A DNA stretch of 64,000 bases from contig NZ_VBSL01000013.1 in assembly GCF_006149005.1 (NCBI RefSeq), positions 105,846 through 169,845 of the forward strand. Direction: 5' to 3'. Shown here piece after piece: positions 45,360-53,754 of the stretch (positions are counted from its first letter, which is position 1; every line of letters begins with the position of its first letter). The stretch is from Larkinella sp. C7. GTDB taxonomy: Bacteria; Bacteroidota; Bacteroidia; Cytophagales; Spirosomataceae. Below the pieces are notes generated by a model. That model was not told the origin of the DNA, did no database searches, and saw nothing but the letters and a program-made list of their open reading frames with translations. The translations under genes and the position numbers were made by a program.

Positions 45360-46526
45360 ATGAAAAAAATAGTGAATACACACATCGCTCAACTAGCTCT
45401 TTTTAGTGCGCTTTTCTGGGTAACCCTAAGCTGTACCAACAAAGACCATGCTATTGGTCAACAACCGGGCAAAAGGACGCTGACTGATTTGGGTGAAATT
45501 CCGGTACAGATTGTGGGACGTCCCGAATATGCTTTAAATGAATTTCAAATGGCCGCCTACCATAACAATTTTGTCTTTGTGGCCACGTCAGATGGGTTAT
45601 GGAAAAACAACCTGCTGACAAAAGAATGGTCCCGAAGCGGATTTGCGGGCCAGAAAGTCGCTTGTATCTTCAGGCATCCTACGGTTGAAAACAAGCTTTT
45701 TGCCGGCATTGTACCTGCCGAAAATACCGGTGAAAAATCCCTGTATATCTCCAATGACGGCGGAGAAACCTGGACGGCAGCTGAATCACCAGTGCACGAT
45801 GATTTTAATAATCGGTATGAAACGTATGTGAGTATGGCCGTTCGCCCCGCTCATCCCGATCAGATCTATGCCAATCTGGAAGGGGGCACCATGATCGCTG
45901 TATCGACCGATGGGGGTATGACCTGGCAGCGAATGAATTACGAGAAGAATTCCAATTTGGGTTACCGGAGTACGATTGTCTTTTTACCCGATAATCCCGA
46001 CCAGCTCTTCCAGGGCAGTGAAAATCCGTTCGATGATGCCTGGCTGGGCCGCTACGACATCGATGCGGCTGATCCGGTCAAGCTGACCCATTTTATCAAA
46101 GTGGTGGATCGGACGGTGTTCGGCAACAGACGACCCATAGAACTTCAGACCCACGCCTTCACCGGCAACAGCATTTATGTGGGTCAGGAAGGGGCACTGG
46201 CCAAAGTAAGCGGGACAACCACCCAATTTATCTTTAAATCGGAGGAAGACAATCCGACCTTTCCGTATGCGTATATCTATGGCATCTGGGTCGATCCCAG
46301 CGATTCCCATCATCTGCTGTTTGGCGGCAGCGTCAATGGTCCTCAAACCGCTCTAAGCTTATTTGAAACCGTTGACGAGGGAAAAACAATTCGTCAGGTA
46401 ACGGCGAACCCTACCTTAGCCACCGCCCAGGTTTGTAAGATCATTGCTACCAATACGGATCCGGCCATCCTTATGTACGATCCCACCACGGAAAGGGTTA
46501 GGCTTTTTCAGTATAAATTAAACTGA
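45360..46526 (+). CDS. BNR/Asp-box beta-propeller lipoprotein
   Basis: 388 residues. Lipobox VTLSC (Cys25) then TNKDHA. The body has propeller blades with Asp-box motifs SNDGGETWTA (about 131) and STDGGMTWQR (about 182), and related strands AYHNNFVFVATSDGLWKNNL, CIFRHPTVENKLFAGI and YGIWVDPSDSHHLLFGGSV. The fold is that of sialidases/VPS10 and photosystem assembly propellers, but sialidase catalytic residues (Arg triad, FRIP) are not recognised, so binding rather than hydrolysis is likely. Part of the exported cluster. Confidence 0.8.
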   Translation: MKKIVNTHIAQLALFSALFWVTLSCTNKDHAIGQQPGKRTLTDLGEIPVQIVGRPEYALNEFQMAAYHNNFVFVATSDGLWKNNLLTKEWSRSGFAGQKVACIFRHPTVENKLFAGIVPAENTGEKSLYISNDGGETWTAAESPVHDDFNNRYETYVSMAVRPAHPDQIYANLEGGTMIAVSTDGGMTWQRMNYEKNSNLGYRSTIVFLPDNPDQLFQGSENPFDDAWLGRYDIDAADPVKLTHFIKVVDRTVFGNRRPIELQTHAFTGNSIYVGQEGALAKVSGTTTQFIFKSEEDNPTFPYAYIYGIWVDPSDSHHLLFGGSVNGPQTALSLFETVDEGKTIRQVTANPTLATAQVCKIIATNTDPAILMYDPTTERVRLFQYKLN

Positions 46527-46653
46527 AAATGTAGCCTGATGTGCCTTTACCTGGGCATATAGTCTTGTTTTTGGCGCTGGTCTGGTGCAGGCTGCCGACC
46601 TGGCCAGGCAGAGTACTTGACCCCAGGTTAATGTTTTTACTTCCTAGCAAACT

Positions 46654-47565
46654 ATGGTCCACGCCATTTGCAGCCCCTCCGAGTGGATCACCACCCTGGA
46701 TTTGCACCAGGGATTGGTGCTGCTCGGGCAATTGATCGCTCAGGCGTATGGGCAACTGGGCACCGATCAACAGGATAAGCTCCTGCCAATGGACATTCAC
46801 TTCACCGACCTGCCGGTTCAATTTTTCCTTCAGTTGTTGGTGAATGGTCAATTCGATCGGCTGGGTAGCTTTTTGTTCGGATTGAGTTTTTATCGATGCG
46901 GACAACAAGCCCGACTGGATAGTCCCAACAAGCTGGTACTGAATGTCCACCAAATCGGCCAACGGTTATTGATCGGATTGCTGGGCATTGGTCTTACCCT
47001 GAGTCTGCTGCATCGGTCAGTAGATCTGCTGGCTCAGTATGCATTACTTGGTTTCACGCTGCTTTATGTTCGTAACCAGTCGGTTAGGAGCTTGCTTACC
47101 GGGATCGTGGGTTTGGCCCTGTTGGCTATTCTGTTACCCAGTTGTCTAGCCCTGCTTCATCCCGCCGGGGTTATACCTCATGGCCTTTTCGGTTGGCAGC
47201 CCTTACGAGAGTGGGTACTGCCTGCTTACCGATTGAGCGGGGTTTTGTCGATCACACTATCCTACGAGCTGCTGCTGGCGGGCCTACTCGTAGGTAAGCT
47301 AAGGCTATCACCTCCAGATCTCAGGCTGAGAGTGCGATTATCGTTGCTCCAAGTGGGGGGGGCGATGGCTTTTCTCTTAAAAGGGGTGTGGGTGGTCATA
47401 GCACTTGGCCTGGTGACACTGCCCCCGAACTTCGTGGCGTATCAGCCTGTAATCCTGGCACTGAGTGGTTTTTTGGGTCCCTTGGGGCCACTCGAATGGG
47501 TTTGTCGCAAATGGATGGACGACAAATGGGATCAATCGAATTCCATCATCAGGACAAAGCATTAG
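46654..47565 (+). CDS. Shortened DUF418 (YeiB-like) membrane protein
   Basis: 303 residues against 380-400 for typical DUF418 proteins. N-terminal WITTLDLHQGLVLLGQLIAQ matches the family's RITTLDxLRGxALLGIL, QFDRLGSFLFGLSFYRCGQQ matches the GKFYTLFSFLFG block, and GPLEWVCRKWM near the C-terminus matches GPLEWLWR. Between them lie four to six hydrophobic helices. The second transmembrane region after the first helix looks deleted, so it may be a diverged or decayed member. Function of the family is unknown, possibly transport. Confidence 0.6.
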   Translation: MVHAICSPSEWITTLDLHQGLVLLGQLIAQAYGQLGTDQQDKLLPMDIHFTDLPVQFFLQLLVNGQFDRLGSFLFGLSFYRCGQQARLDSPNKLVLNVHQIGQRLLIGLLGIGLTLSLLHRSVDLLAQYALLGFTLLYVRNQSVRSLLTGIVGLALLAILLPSCLALLHPAGVIPHGLFGWQPLREWVLPAYRLSGVLSITLSYELLLAGLLVGKLRLSPPDLRLRVRLSLLQVGGAMAFLLKGVWVVIALGLVTLPPNFVAYQPVILALSGFLGPLGPLEWVCRKWMDDKWDQSNSIIRTKH

Positions 47566-47650
47566 CGGATAGCCGTTTAGAGGTTACCAAGCTTAGCTGG
47601 GCGACCGAAGTGCTATCGTTTTTATCCTATAACCACGTTGAGTCAAAATT

Positions 47651-48817
47651 ATGAAAAAGAACTATCAGTTTGTTGTCCTAATTCTTCTGGGCGTCCTCAC
47701 CCTGGCGGCCTGTAATGACCACCTGTTGCCGGTCATTGGTGAAAGTAAATCGCCAACCGATACCCACAAACGCATTGCCCTGCTGGCTATGCTTGCCGAT
47801 ATCAACTATGATGTGGTAGCCACATCAGAAGAAGAGCTACAACAGAATACCTTGAAGATTAATGCGCTTTTGCAAACCAACGCCGACGTTCGTGCCTATC
47901 TGGGTACCGACTGGCAAGTCGTTTGGGGCCCCGCCATTGCCAATAGCCGAAAGAAATCCAGCACCAGCAAAGTCGACAGCTTCGTCACCGACAATACCAT
48001 GTATGTGGCCCGAGGAACCGACCTGGCCACGGGTAAGCCCATCCATGTGGTAGCCATCGCCGGTACCAATGCGGTATCGCGAAAAGGTGCGCTACTAGAA
48101 GATTTCAATGTATTCAACCAAAAGCAATGGGGCGGGGAAACCGACTGGGGCACACCGGGTAGTGGTAAAATCACCGCAGGCAGCGCGGTGGGCTTCAACA
48201 TCCTGGGCTCGATGAGAGATCCATCCACCGGAAAAACGCTGCTCCAGTTTCTGAGTACGCTGGGTGGTGCCGGTCCTAACGAGGTGGCCTTCACAGGCCA
48301 TAGCCTGGGCGGAGCGCTCTGTCCCCTGATGGCTCTCCAATGCATGGAGTGGCAAGAGCAGATGGGCTATACCAACCTGCATGTGAGCGTCTACCCCATT
48401 GCCGGACCTACGCCCGGCAATAAGGAATTTGCCGAGTATGCCGCCCAGAAATTTGGCGATAACTACTACTCAGTCATCAACACCAATGACATCGTTCCCC
48501 ATGCCTGGCAGAAAGATCTGTTCGCCCAAATTCCGTCGCTCTACAAAAACGCTCCGCCTTTCAACCCTGGTGGAAAAAAAGGGTTTGGGTTATCCTTCGA
48601 CGATCAGGCTGCATTCGATGTAATCAAATTGCTGATCGATCTGAAAAGCTACCAGCGCATTGCACCCGAGCGGGAATTTGCGTTCAACGGCAGATCAAAT
48701 GTATACCCCGATGGGTCTGGTAGCTTTTTTCAGGAGGCTAAGTATCAGCATACAATTGCGTATTACAAGGAGGCCTTCGGTTTTCCCCAATCGATAATAA
48801 ATATGCTTGCCAATTAA
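47651..48817 (+). CDS. Class 3 lipase lipoprotein
   Basis: 388 residues. Lipobox LAAC (Cys21), then NDHLLP. Alpha/beta hydrolase with the nucleophile elbow TGHSLGGALCPLMAL (Ser218), likely Asp280 in NTNDIVPHAW and His367 in KYQHTIAYYKEA, giving the full Ser-Asp-His triad of lipase class 3. Also typical: MYVARGTDLATGKPIHVVAI before the elbow. Exported to the cell surface or periplasm; it could hydrolyse acylglycerols or phospholipids. It lies 86 bp after the DUF418 gene. Confidence 0.88.
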   Translation: MKKNYQFVVLILLGVLTLAACNDHLLPVIGESKSPTDTHKRIALLAMLADINYDVVATSEEELQQNTLKINALLQTNADVRAYLGTDWQVVWGPAIANSRKKSSTSKVDSFVTDNTMYVARGTDLATGKPIHVVAIAGTNAVSRKGALLEDFNVFNQKQWGGETDWGTPGSGKITAGSAVGFNILGSMRDPSTGKTLLQFLSTLGGAGPNEVAFTGHSLGGALCPLMALQCMEWQEQMGYTNLHVSVYPIAGPTPGNKEFAEYAAQKFGDNYYSVINTNDIVPHAWQKDLFAQIPSLYKNAPPFNPGGKKGFGLSFDDQAAFDVIKLLIDLKSYQRIAPEREFAFNGRSNVYPDGSGSFFQEAKYQHTIAYYKEAFGFPQSIINMLAN

Positions 48818-48969
48818 TCCAATCTGGAAACGGGGCCTCCTTCGTCAAAAGCGAACCAAATTCCCCGGATACTCAGGGCTTGAGATCAGGGGCATTTCTG
48901 CCCACTACCTTTGGCGGATTTATTGGGTTACAAAACAATGGAAATAAACTAACTCATACGTATTCGATC

Positions 48970-49320
48970 ATGAAATCAACTTCATTTATCCTGAGCATAC
49001 TCCTTAGCTTGGGAATCTATGCCAGCCAATCTGTCCTGAAGTCATTGGTGAAAGCGCCAACCCAGCTGGCTACCCAGGAATCTATAACGGATTCGATCGT
49101 TCGGGACACCGTTATCAATCGCCAAGGCGTTAAACTGTCGATGCTTTACAACAACGCCAGACATCGCGCAACGTTTGTGCTACATGGAGAAACAATTAAC
49201 CTAACACAGGACACGGTAGCTTCGGGCATTATCTACCGGAACGCTGAGTACAAGTACACGGAGCATCAGGGGAACATAACACTTAAAAAAGGCGACAAAA
49301 TCCTCTTCAGTTATCCGTAA
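48970..49320 (+). CDS. MliC-like (lysozyme-inhibitor-fold) exported protein
   Basis: 116 residues from ATG 48970; an upstream start at 48880 adds residues with no signal character. Signal-like hydrophobic start (FILSILLSLGIYASQS). The C-terminal 70 residues follow the MliC pattern: GVKLSMLYNNARHRATFVLH, GETINLTQDTVASGIIYRN and HQGNITLKKGDKILF. MliC proteins inhibit c-type lysozymes; the usual disulfide cysteines are absent here. Last gene of the exported cluster. Confidence 0.65.
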   Translation: MKSTSFILSILLSLGIYASQSVLKSLVKAPTQLATQESITDSIVRDTVINRQGVKLSMLYNNARHRATFVLHGETINLTQDTVASGIIYRNAEYKYTEHQGNITLKKGDKILFSYP

Positions 49321-49357
49321 AGCTCATTACCCGATCAGTTGGTCGCATCGTTAACAG

Positions 49358-49510
49358 ATGTACCATGTATTCTACTGCTCAATTTTACGTATTGCTAAAT
49401 TGGTTTCGGTAGGTGCTATCGGCATCCTATCGTTCCTGATGGTGCAGGGCAACATCACCGCTAATTATACGAATTATCGATTGAAATTTAGTACTGAACG
49501 AAGGATTTAA
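49358..49510 (+). CDS. Possible small membrane protein (50 aa)
   Basis: MYHVFYCSILRIAKLVSVGA continues IGILSFLMVQGNITANYTNY and ends LKFSTERRI. One hydrophobic helix; starts 38 bp after the MliC-like gene. No family recognised and no clear RBS, so it may be chance. Confidence 0.3.
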   Translation: MYHVFYCSILRIAKLVSVGAIGILSFLMVQGNITANYTNYRLKFSTERRI

Positions 49511-49589
49511 AACCGGTTGGTACAACGGACTTTTACTCCAATTTTATTCAGTTGGGGCTTTGTAAAAAACCTTATCAATTGAATAAAAA

Positions 49590-49893
49590 TGGCCTTTGTA
49601 AGCGGAAGTTTGATTCCACCATCCAAAGTGGAATTTAACCAACGACGACGTTTAATATGAAGAAAAACCCGTTTATCACGGATGGGGAAGTCTTGAATGG
49701 TAATTTCAGGTAAGAAACATTTCGATAAAAGAAATTCTTTAGCGGGATCGGACTCCGGTTAGTTCTTCTCTTCCAGATCAACATGAAGCAGATCCGAAGA
49801 CTGCTCGACACGGGTCGACTCATAATACGCGACAATAAAATCAGGTAACAGGTATTCGACTAAAGGCAGGAAACTCTCCAAGACGGTCAGGTT
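49590..49893 (-). pseudogene. Remnant of ISAon1-type transposase N-terminal ORF
   Basis: Minus-strand reading gives NLTVLESFLPLVEYLLPDFI, YYESTRVEQSSDLLHVDLEE, KN, a stop, then PAKEFLLSKCFLPEITIQDF and PIRDKRVFLHIKRRRWLN. The FLPEITIQDFPIRxKxVFLHIKRRRW stretch is the signature of the small first ORF of ISAon1-family elements. An in-frame stop (49758-49760 region) and a scrambled C-terminus show decay. It marks the right edge of the accessory island. Confidence 0.6.
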
Positions 49894-50007
49894 TGATTAA
49901 AAACACAAACCTGAAAAAATCCTACGCCCTCCACAACTTTTGCTCTTGATGCCAACTTTCCCGACTGATCCCCCTTTACTCTGAATCCGGAGCTGGCCAG
50001 AAACAAA
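49894..50007. other. Spacer without gene, left flank of the integrated element
   Basis: About 110 bases between the transposase remnant and the terminator at 50008; nothing recognisable. Confidence 0.4.
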
Positions 50008-50037
50008 AAGAGGTTACGACTTTCGTCATAACCTCTT
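50008..50037 (-). terminator. Terminator downstream of tRNA-Thr 3' fragment
   Basis: AAGAGGTTACGAC and GTCATAACCTCTT pair with one mismatch; on the minus strand it ends in TTTTTG. Placed 11 nt after the tRNA 3' end, it is the original tRNA terminator, so this side is the chromosome flank. Confidence 0.75.
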
Positions 50038-50047
50038 AATTTTGAAG

Positions 50048-50099
50048 AGCCCCCAGTCGGGATCGAACCAACGACCTACTGATTACAAGTCAGTTGCTC
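50048..50099 (-). other. tRNA-Thr(TGT) 3' fragment: attachment site of an integrated element
   Basis: Minus strand: GAGCAACTGACTTGTAATCA continues GTAGGTCGTTGGTTCGATCC and CGACTGGGGGCT. It holds the 3' side of the D stem, the anticodon arm (stem ACTGA/TCAGT, loop CTTGTAA, anticodon TGT), variable loop, T arm and acceptor 3' strand. The 5' acceptor and D arm are missing: beyond 50099 the sequence is unrelated. With an integrase gene 157 bp away on the element side this is an att half-site; a complete tRNA-Thr should sit at the other end. Confidence 0.85.
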
Positions 50100-50255
50100 A
50101 TAACTTACTGATGCTTCTTAGTAGTTCCTGTTTACGAAGTAATATTACTAAAAATCAGTAGCTTAACCGAAATGAATTACTAACGTTTACTTGTTTTACT
50201 CTGAATATTTACTAATTTCGTGTATCAAACTGTGTAGCAAGGTTTGATACGCCCA

Positions 50256-51521
50256 ATGAAAATAGCAGCTCCAACAATTGCAGTCATTCTGGATACTCGG
50301 CGGATTAAGGCCGATAACACCTATCCGCTAAAACTTCGACTAACTTATCAGCGCGACCGCAAGTATTACAGTATCGGTATAGACCTAACCCCTGCATTGT
50401 GGGCCGATGTTGAAGATAAAACGAAAACGCGCCGGGAGCTTCGGGAAATAAGGAACCGTATCAATGATTTTGAAGGGCGGGCGGCCCAGGTTATGAAAGG
50501 AATGGAGTCTTTCTCCTTTTTAGCTTTTGAAGAAATGTACTTCCGGAGTGAAAAGGCCGACTCCCGAGAGATTGCCCTACGCAATGACCTGGCGTATACC
50601 TTTGAGAAAATAATTCAGCAGATGCAGGAAGAAGGCAGGGTAGGAACTGCAATCTCATACGGCAATGCGCTTGCCTCACTGACAGCATACCGAAAGAATT
50701 CTAAGATTACAGACGTCACCCCTGACTACCTGAAAGGCTACGAAAAAAAGATGATCCTGGCCGGCAGGTCTGCTACCACGGTGGGGATGTACCTTCGGGC
50801 GCTTCGAGCCGTTATCAACCAAGCAATTCTTGATGGTGTCCTAACTCAGAAAGATTACCCGTTTGGCAAAAACCGTTATGTTATCCCCAGTGGGGTAAAT
50901 ATAAAGAAGTCATTAACACTGGCTGAGGTTGAGCGGATCTACCATTATTCCGCAATTCCCGGCAGTCAGGAAGAGAAAGCAAAAGATCTGTGGTTGTTCT
51001 CCTACCTCTGCAATGGAGTAAATATAAAAGACGTCTGCTTGCTGAAGTGGAAAAATATCGACGGCGATAAGATCAAGTTCATTCGCGCAAAAACAGCCCG
51101 TACAACAAAGTCAAAACTTCGGCCGATAATTGCCGTACTTACAGATACGACAAACGAGATAATTACCAGGTGGTGCAACCAAGACCGTAGCCCTGAAGCT
51201 TATGTTTTCCCTTTCATACCCCAATCAGCTACACCTCAGCGCGAACTCGAATTGATTCACTACCTGATCAAGCTTGTCAATAAGTATATGAAACGGATAG
51301 CTGAAAAATTAAAGATCGATAAAGACGTTACTACCTACTTCGCCCGCCACAGCTTCGCCACAGTATTAAAACGCTCTGGTGCGCCGATTGAATTTATTTC
51401 TGAAAGTCTGGGGCATACAGATTTAAGAACGACTGAGAACTACCTCGACAGCTTCGAGGATGATGTGAAACGGGAATATGCAAAAGCATTGTTAAATTTT
51501 TCTAAAAATTCGGTGAAATAA
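50256..51521 (+). CDS. Tyrosine recombinase/integrase, Bacteroidota conjugative-element type
   Basis: 421 residues from ATG 50256 (a TTG at 50244 is the longer option). N-terminal arm-binding domain (IAVILDTRRIKADNTYPLKL), SAM-like core-binding domain (TAISYGNALASLTAYRKN) and catalytic domain with ARHSFATVLKRSG (Arg about 363), GHTDLRTTENYLDSF (His, and Tyr396). The canonical first Arg is missing: the expected place reads SYLCNGVNIKDVCLLKW, as in CTnDOT-type integrases. It sits next to the tRNA-Thr att half-site, which it most likely uses. Confidence 0.93.
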   Translation: MKIAAPTIAVILDTRRIKADNTYPLKLRLTYQRDRKYYSIGIDLTPALWADVEDKTKTRRELREIRNRINDFEGRAAQVMKGMESFSFLAFEEMYFRSEKADSREIALRNDLAYTFEKIIQQMQEEGRVGTAISYGNALASLTAYRKNSKITDVTPDYLKGYEKKMILAGRSATTVGMYLRALRAVINQAILDGVLTQKDYPFGKNRYVIPSGVNIKKSLTLAEVERIYHYSAIPGSQEEKAKDLWLFSYLCNGVNIKDVCLLKWKNIDGDKIKFIRAKTARTTKSKLRPIIAVLTDTTNEIITRWCNQDRSPEAYVFPFIPQSATPQRELELIHYLIKLVNKYMKRIAEKLKIDKDVTTYFARHSFATVLKRSGAPIEFISESLGHTDLRTTENYLDSFEDDVKREYAKALLNFSKNSVK

Positions 51522-51523
51522 AT

Positions 51524-52441
51524 ATGCATGCCATTAACAGTTACTGCCCAATCTTGGACTATATCGACGAACGTGCACAAACATGGTCTGAAAAAATATG
51601 TAAGTTTGAGTATGGACTTAGAATAAGTGAAAACTCAGTTGAACTTCCTGAAATGTGGCTTTACGATTTTGAACATTGTTTTTTTAAATTAGGGAATAAT
51701 TATTACGATGATTTTCTAAATCTAATTGATGATCCGATATTCAATGACCCATCTATTTTAGTTAGGGAAATTGAAAATTTATTATTTTCTATCCAATCTG
51801 AACGTCAGGATGAAATTTATAAGAAAAAATTGAATAGAGTTAATTTTTGCCTTAATATACTTTATGACTCTTTGGAATACACAATCAAGATCGGCAGACT
51901 GCATATAAAAACTATAGAACTTGAAAGTGTATGCCCGACAGATGAACAACTCAGAATTAAAGTAGAAAAAGGAGCCGAAATGCTGACTCAGATAAACCCG
52001 ACAATGATTGTAAATGAGGAATGGATTAATTCTAGAATTATTTTTTATAAGACATTTTATAAAAATTGCAGATTTGCATTAAAATATTTAGAAAAGGATG
52101 GAATTAAATTTGCAAGGGTACTATATTCCTTAAAAAGAATAAATTTTACAAACTATTTAGGCTCAAATTCTCAAGATGAAGATAAGGATGAGAAAATTGA
52201 GGATGTCAATGCAGCGGACAATACGATAAATAATGAATTAATACTTTCGGAACCTCTGACACAAAAAAAGGCTCCCTTACAACGCGATAGCACCAAACGT
52301 AAATATGCTCGAATCAAAAAAATTTACGAAAGCGCATATGAAAAACTGGAAAAAGATGTTCAGAGGGCAATTGCATTTACTGTGAAGGAAACAGGCGAAT
52401 CAATGTCTACAGTCGAGCGGGCGGTTGGGTTTAAAAAATAA
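51524..52441 (+). CDS. Unknown AT-rich gene of the mobile element (305 aa)
   Basis: Starts at ATG 51524, two bases after the integrase stop. Clearly more AT-rich than its neighbours, with many Asn, Ile, Lys and Glu codons, which suggests a foreign origin. Mostly helical; no signal or membrane helix. The C-terminal part is basic (DSTKRKYARIKKIYESAYEK) and ends SMSTVERAVGFKK, which could bind DNA. No family recognised. Confidence 0.7.
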   Translation: MHAINSYCPILDYIDERAQTWSEKICKFEYGLRISENSVELPEMWLYDFEHCFFKLGNNYYDDFLNLIDDPIFNDPSILVREIENLLFSIQSERQDEIYKKKLNRVNFCLNILYDSLEYTIKIGRLHIKTIELESVCPTDEQLRIKVEKGAEMLTQINPTMIVNEEWINSRIIFYKTFYKNCRFALKYLEKDGIKFARVLYSLKRINFTNYLGSNSQDEDKDEKIEDVNAADNTINNELILSEPLTQKKAPLQRDSTKRKYARIKKIYESAYEKLEKDVQRAIAFTVKETGESMSTVERAVGFKK

Positions 52442-52562
52442 CTCCAAGCCAAATTGGATTTGGACTTGGGCCAAAATGGAATTGGACCTCTAAATCCTTA
52501 CTTTTTCGGTAATTATTCGTATTTATTTGCACTGTTCTTTTACATTTTAACAAAGACAGCGC

Positions 52563-52922
52563 ATGGTTACCGAAGACATTTCACTAAAAAACTTTCTGGC
52601 ATCATTCATAACGCCGATTGTACAAAGTGCTGTTCGAGAAGAATTAAGGCACTTACCCCGCACAGACAGCCCTCCTCATCCACAAAACCGCATAGGTGGA
52701 ATCGAACTGGCCAAGGAAATTACCGGTAAAGCTGAAAGCACTATCTATAATTTAGTCAGTGCTGGCAAAATACCCCACAGCAAACAATCCGGTAAACTCT
52801 ACTTTTCCGAATCGGAATTAGTGAACTGGATTCGGCAAGGGAAACGCAAAAACGCTGATGAGGTAAATGCTGAAGTAGACAGCTTTTTGGGTCGTAGAGG
52901 AGGGCGTAAACAGGTAGCATGA
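52563..52922 (+). CDS. Helix-turn-helix (excisionase/HTH_17 type) DNA-binding protein
   Basis: 119 residues. Central HTH: IELAKEITGKAESTIYNLVS then GKIPHSKQSGKLYFSESELV, the HTH_17/MerR-like fold of excisionases and element regulators (insert-helix, turn AGKIPH, wing GKLYF). Basic C-terminus. On Bacteroidota elements such proteins act in excision or transcription control. It overlaps the next gene by four bases (ATGA at 52919-52922). Confidence 0.85.
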   Translation: MVTEDISLKNFLASFITPIVQSAVREELRHLPRTDSPPHPQNRIGGIELAKEITGKAESTIYNLVSAGKIPHSKQSGKLYFSESELVNWIRQGKRKNADEVNAEVDSFLGRRGGRKQVA

Positions 52923-53704
52923 GCCCTGAATTAACACTCTCCCAAGCTGAAGTATTTCATCTACATAAGAGACTTTCCGAAATAAAAACTGAAACAGGCA
53001 ATCCTTCGATTTTGGATGACGTTTTTGAAAAATTGGAAACTTTTGTAAAATCATATATACCGGCACCAACTTCCGATTCTGCTATAATCTTCAGTTCAAT
53101 TCCTGTTTACCAAAACGAAAGTGATGAAATTCCGGAAAAGGGTATTCCAGGAGTCCATATATTATCAATAGCCAGGCGGTTTCCAAAATGGGTTGATCAT
53201 TTTATAACCTGGGGACTGGATACCGCCGGTTTGCCTTCAGGATTTGTAGCGTTACCATTTCAATATTCTGGAGATGTTGATGGGGCTTTAAGGGATGGAA
53301 ACTCCTATTCCGCAATCCGGCAGGAATCTCTATTCGTCCTAATCATACGAACGAGTGGTATTCGGGATGCAGAACATTTTAGAACTGCCTACGACCAGAT
53401 TTGTGAGTACTACCGTCAACGCTACAAACTTGTTCCGGCTCTCGATGCTTCGGATATCAATACCCGGCTCCGTGTAGGACATGATCCTTCGATCAAGCAA
53501 GATTTTACCCGTCCAATAATCCCATTTGAGGATCTGAAATTTCCACTTGATTCAGTGATTCAGCCGAACGAAATGAGTAATGACATCCTGATTCTCAAGG
53601 TCAATGCGTTGATTCAGGAAGGTAAAAGCCAACGGAAAATTGGACAGGAGCTCGGTATTCCACAGCCCAGAATTTCGCGGCTGATTGCAAAAAGCAAAGA
53701 GTGA
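52919..53704 (+). CDS. Unknown mobile-element protein with C-terminal HTH (261 aa)
   Basis: N-terminal and central parts are not recognised; VDHFITWGLDTAGLPSGFVA and SAIRQESLFVLIIRTSGIRD suggest an alpha/beta domain, and DINTRLRVGHDPSI faintly recalls the R...S-DP motif of BT4734-type primase-like domains (weak). The C-terminus has a resolvase/sigma-like HTH: ALIQEGKSQRKIGQELGIPQ then PRISRLIAKSKE. Translation is coupled to the upstream HTH gene. Possibly a replication or control protein. Confidence 0.7.
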   Translation: MSPELTLSQAEVFHLHKRLSEIKTETGNPSILDDVFEKLETFVKSYIPAPTSDSAIIFSSIPVYQNESDEIPEKGIPGVHILSIARRFPKWVDHFITWGLDTAGLPSGFVALPFQYSGDVDGALRDGNSYSAIRQESLFVLIIRTSGIRDAEHFRTAYDQICEYYRQRYKLVPALDASDINTRLRVGHDPSIKQDFTRPIIPFEDLKFPLDSVIQPNEMSNDILILKVNALIQEGKSQRKIGQELGIPQPRISRLIAKSKE

Positions 53705-53754
53705 ATCGGGTTCGCGTATAATACCACACGTTAGTTAAAAACTAATCAGAAAAC

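Noticed and set aside
45360..46526. True sialidase
   Set aside because: Asp-boxes are present but no FRIP motif or arginine triad was recognised, so only a propeller is called.
46498..46962. Minus-strand 154-codon frame opposite the DUF418 gene
   Set aside because: No signal or domain; the plus-strand frame has DUF418 motifs and membrane helices.
50048..50130. Complete tRNA-Thr gene
   Set aside because: Bases beyond 50099 do not form the 5' acceptor or D arm, so only a 3' fragment is present.
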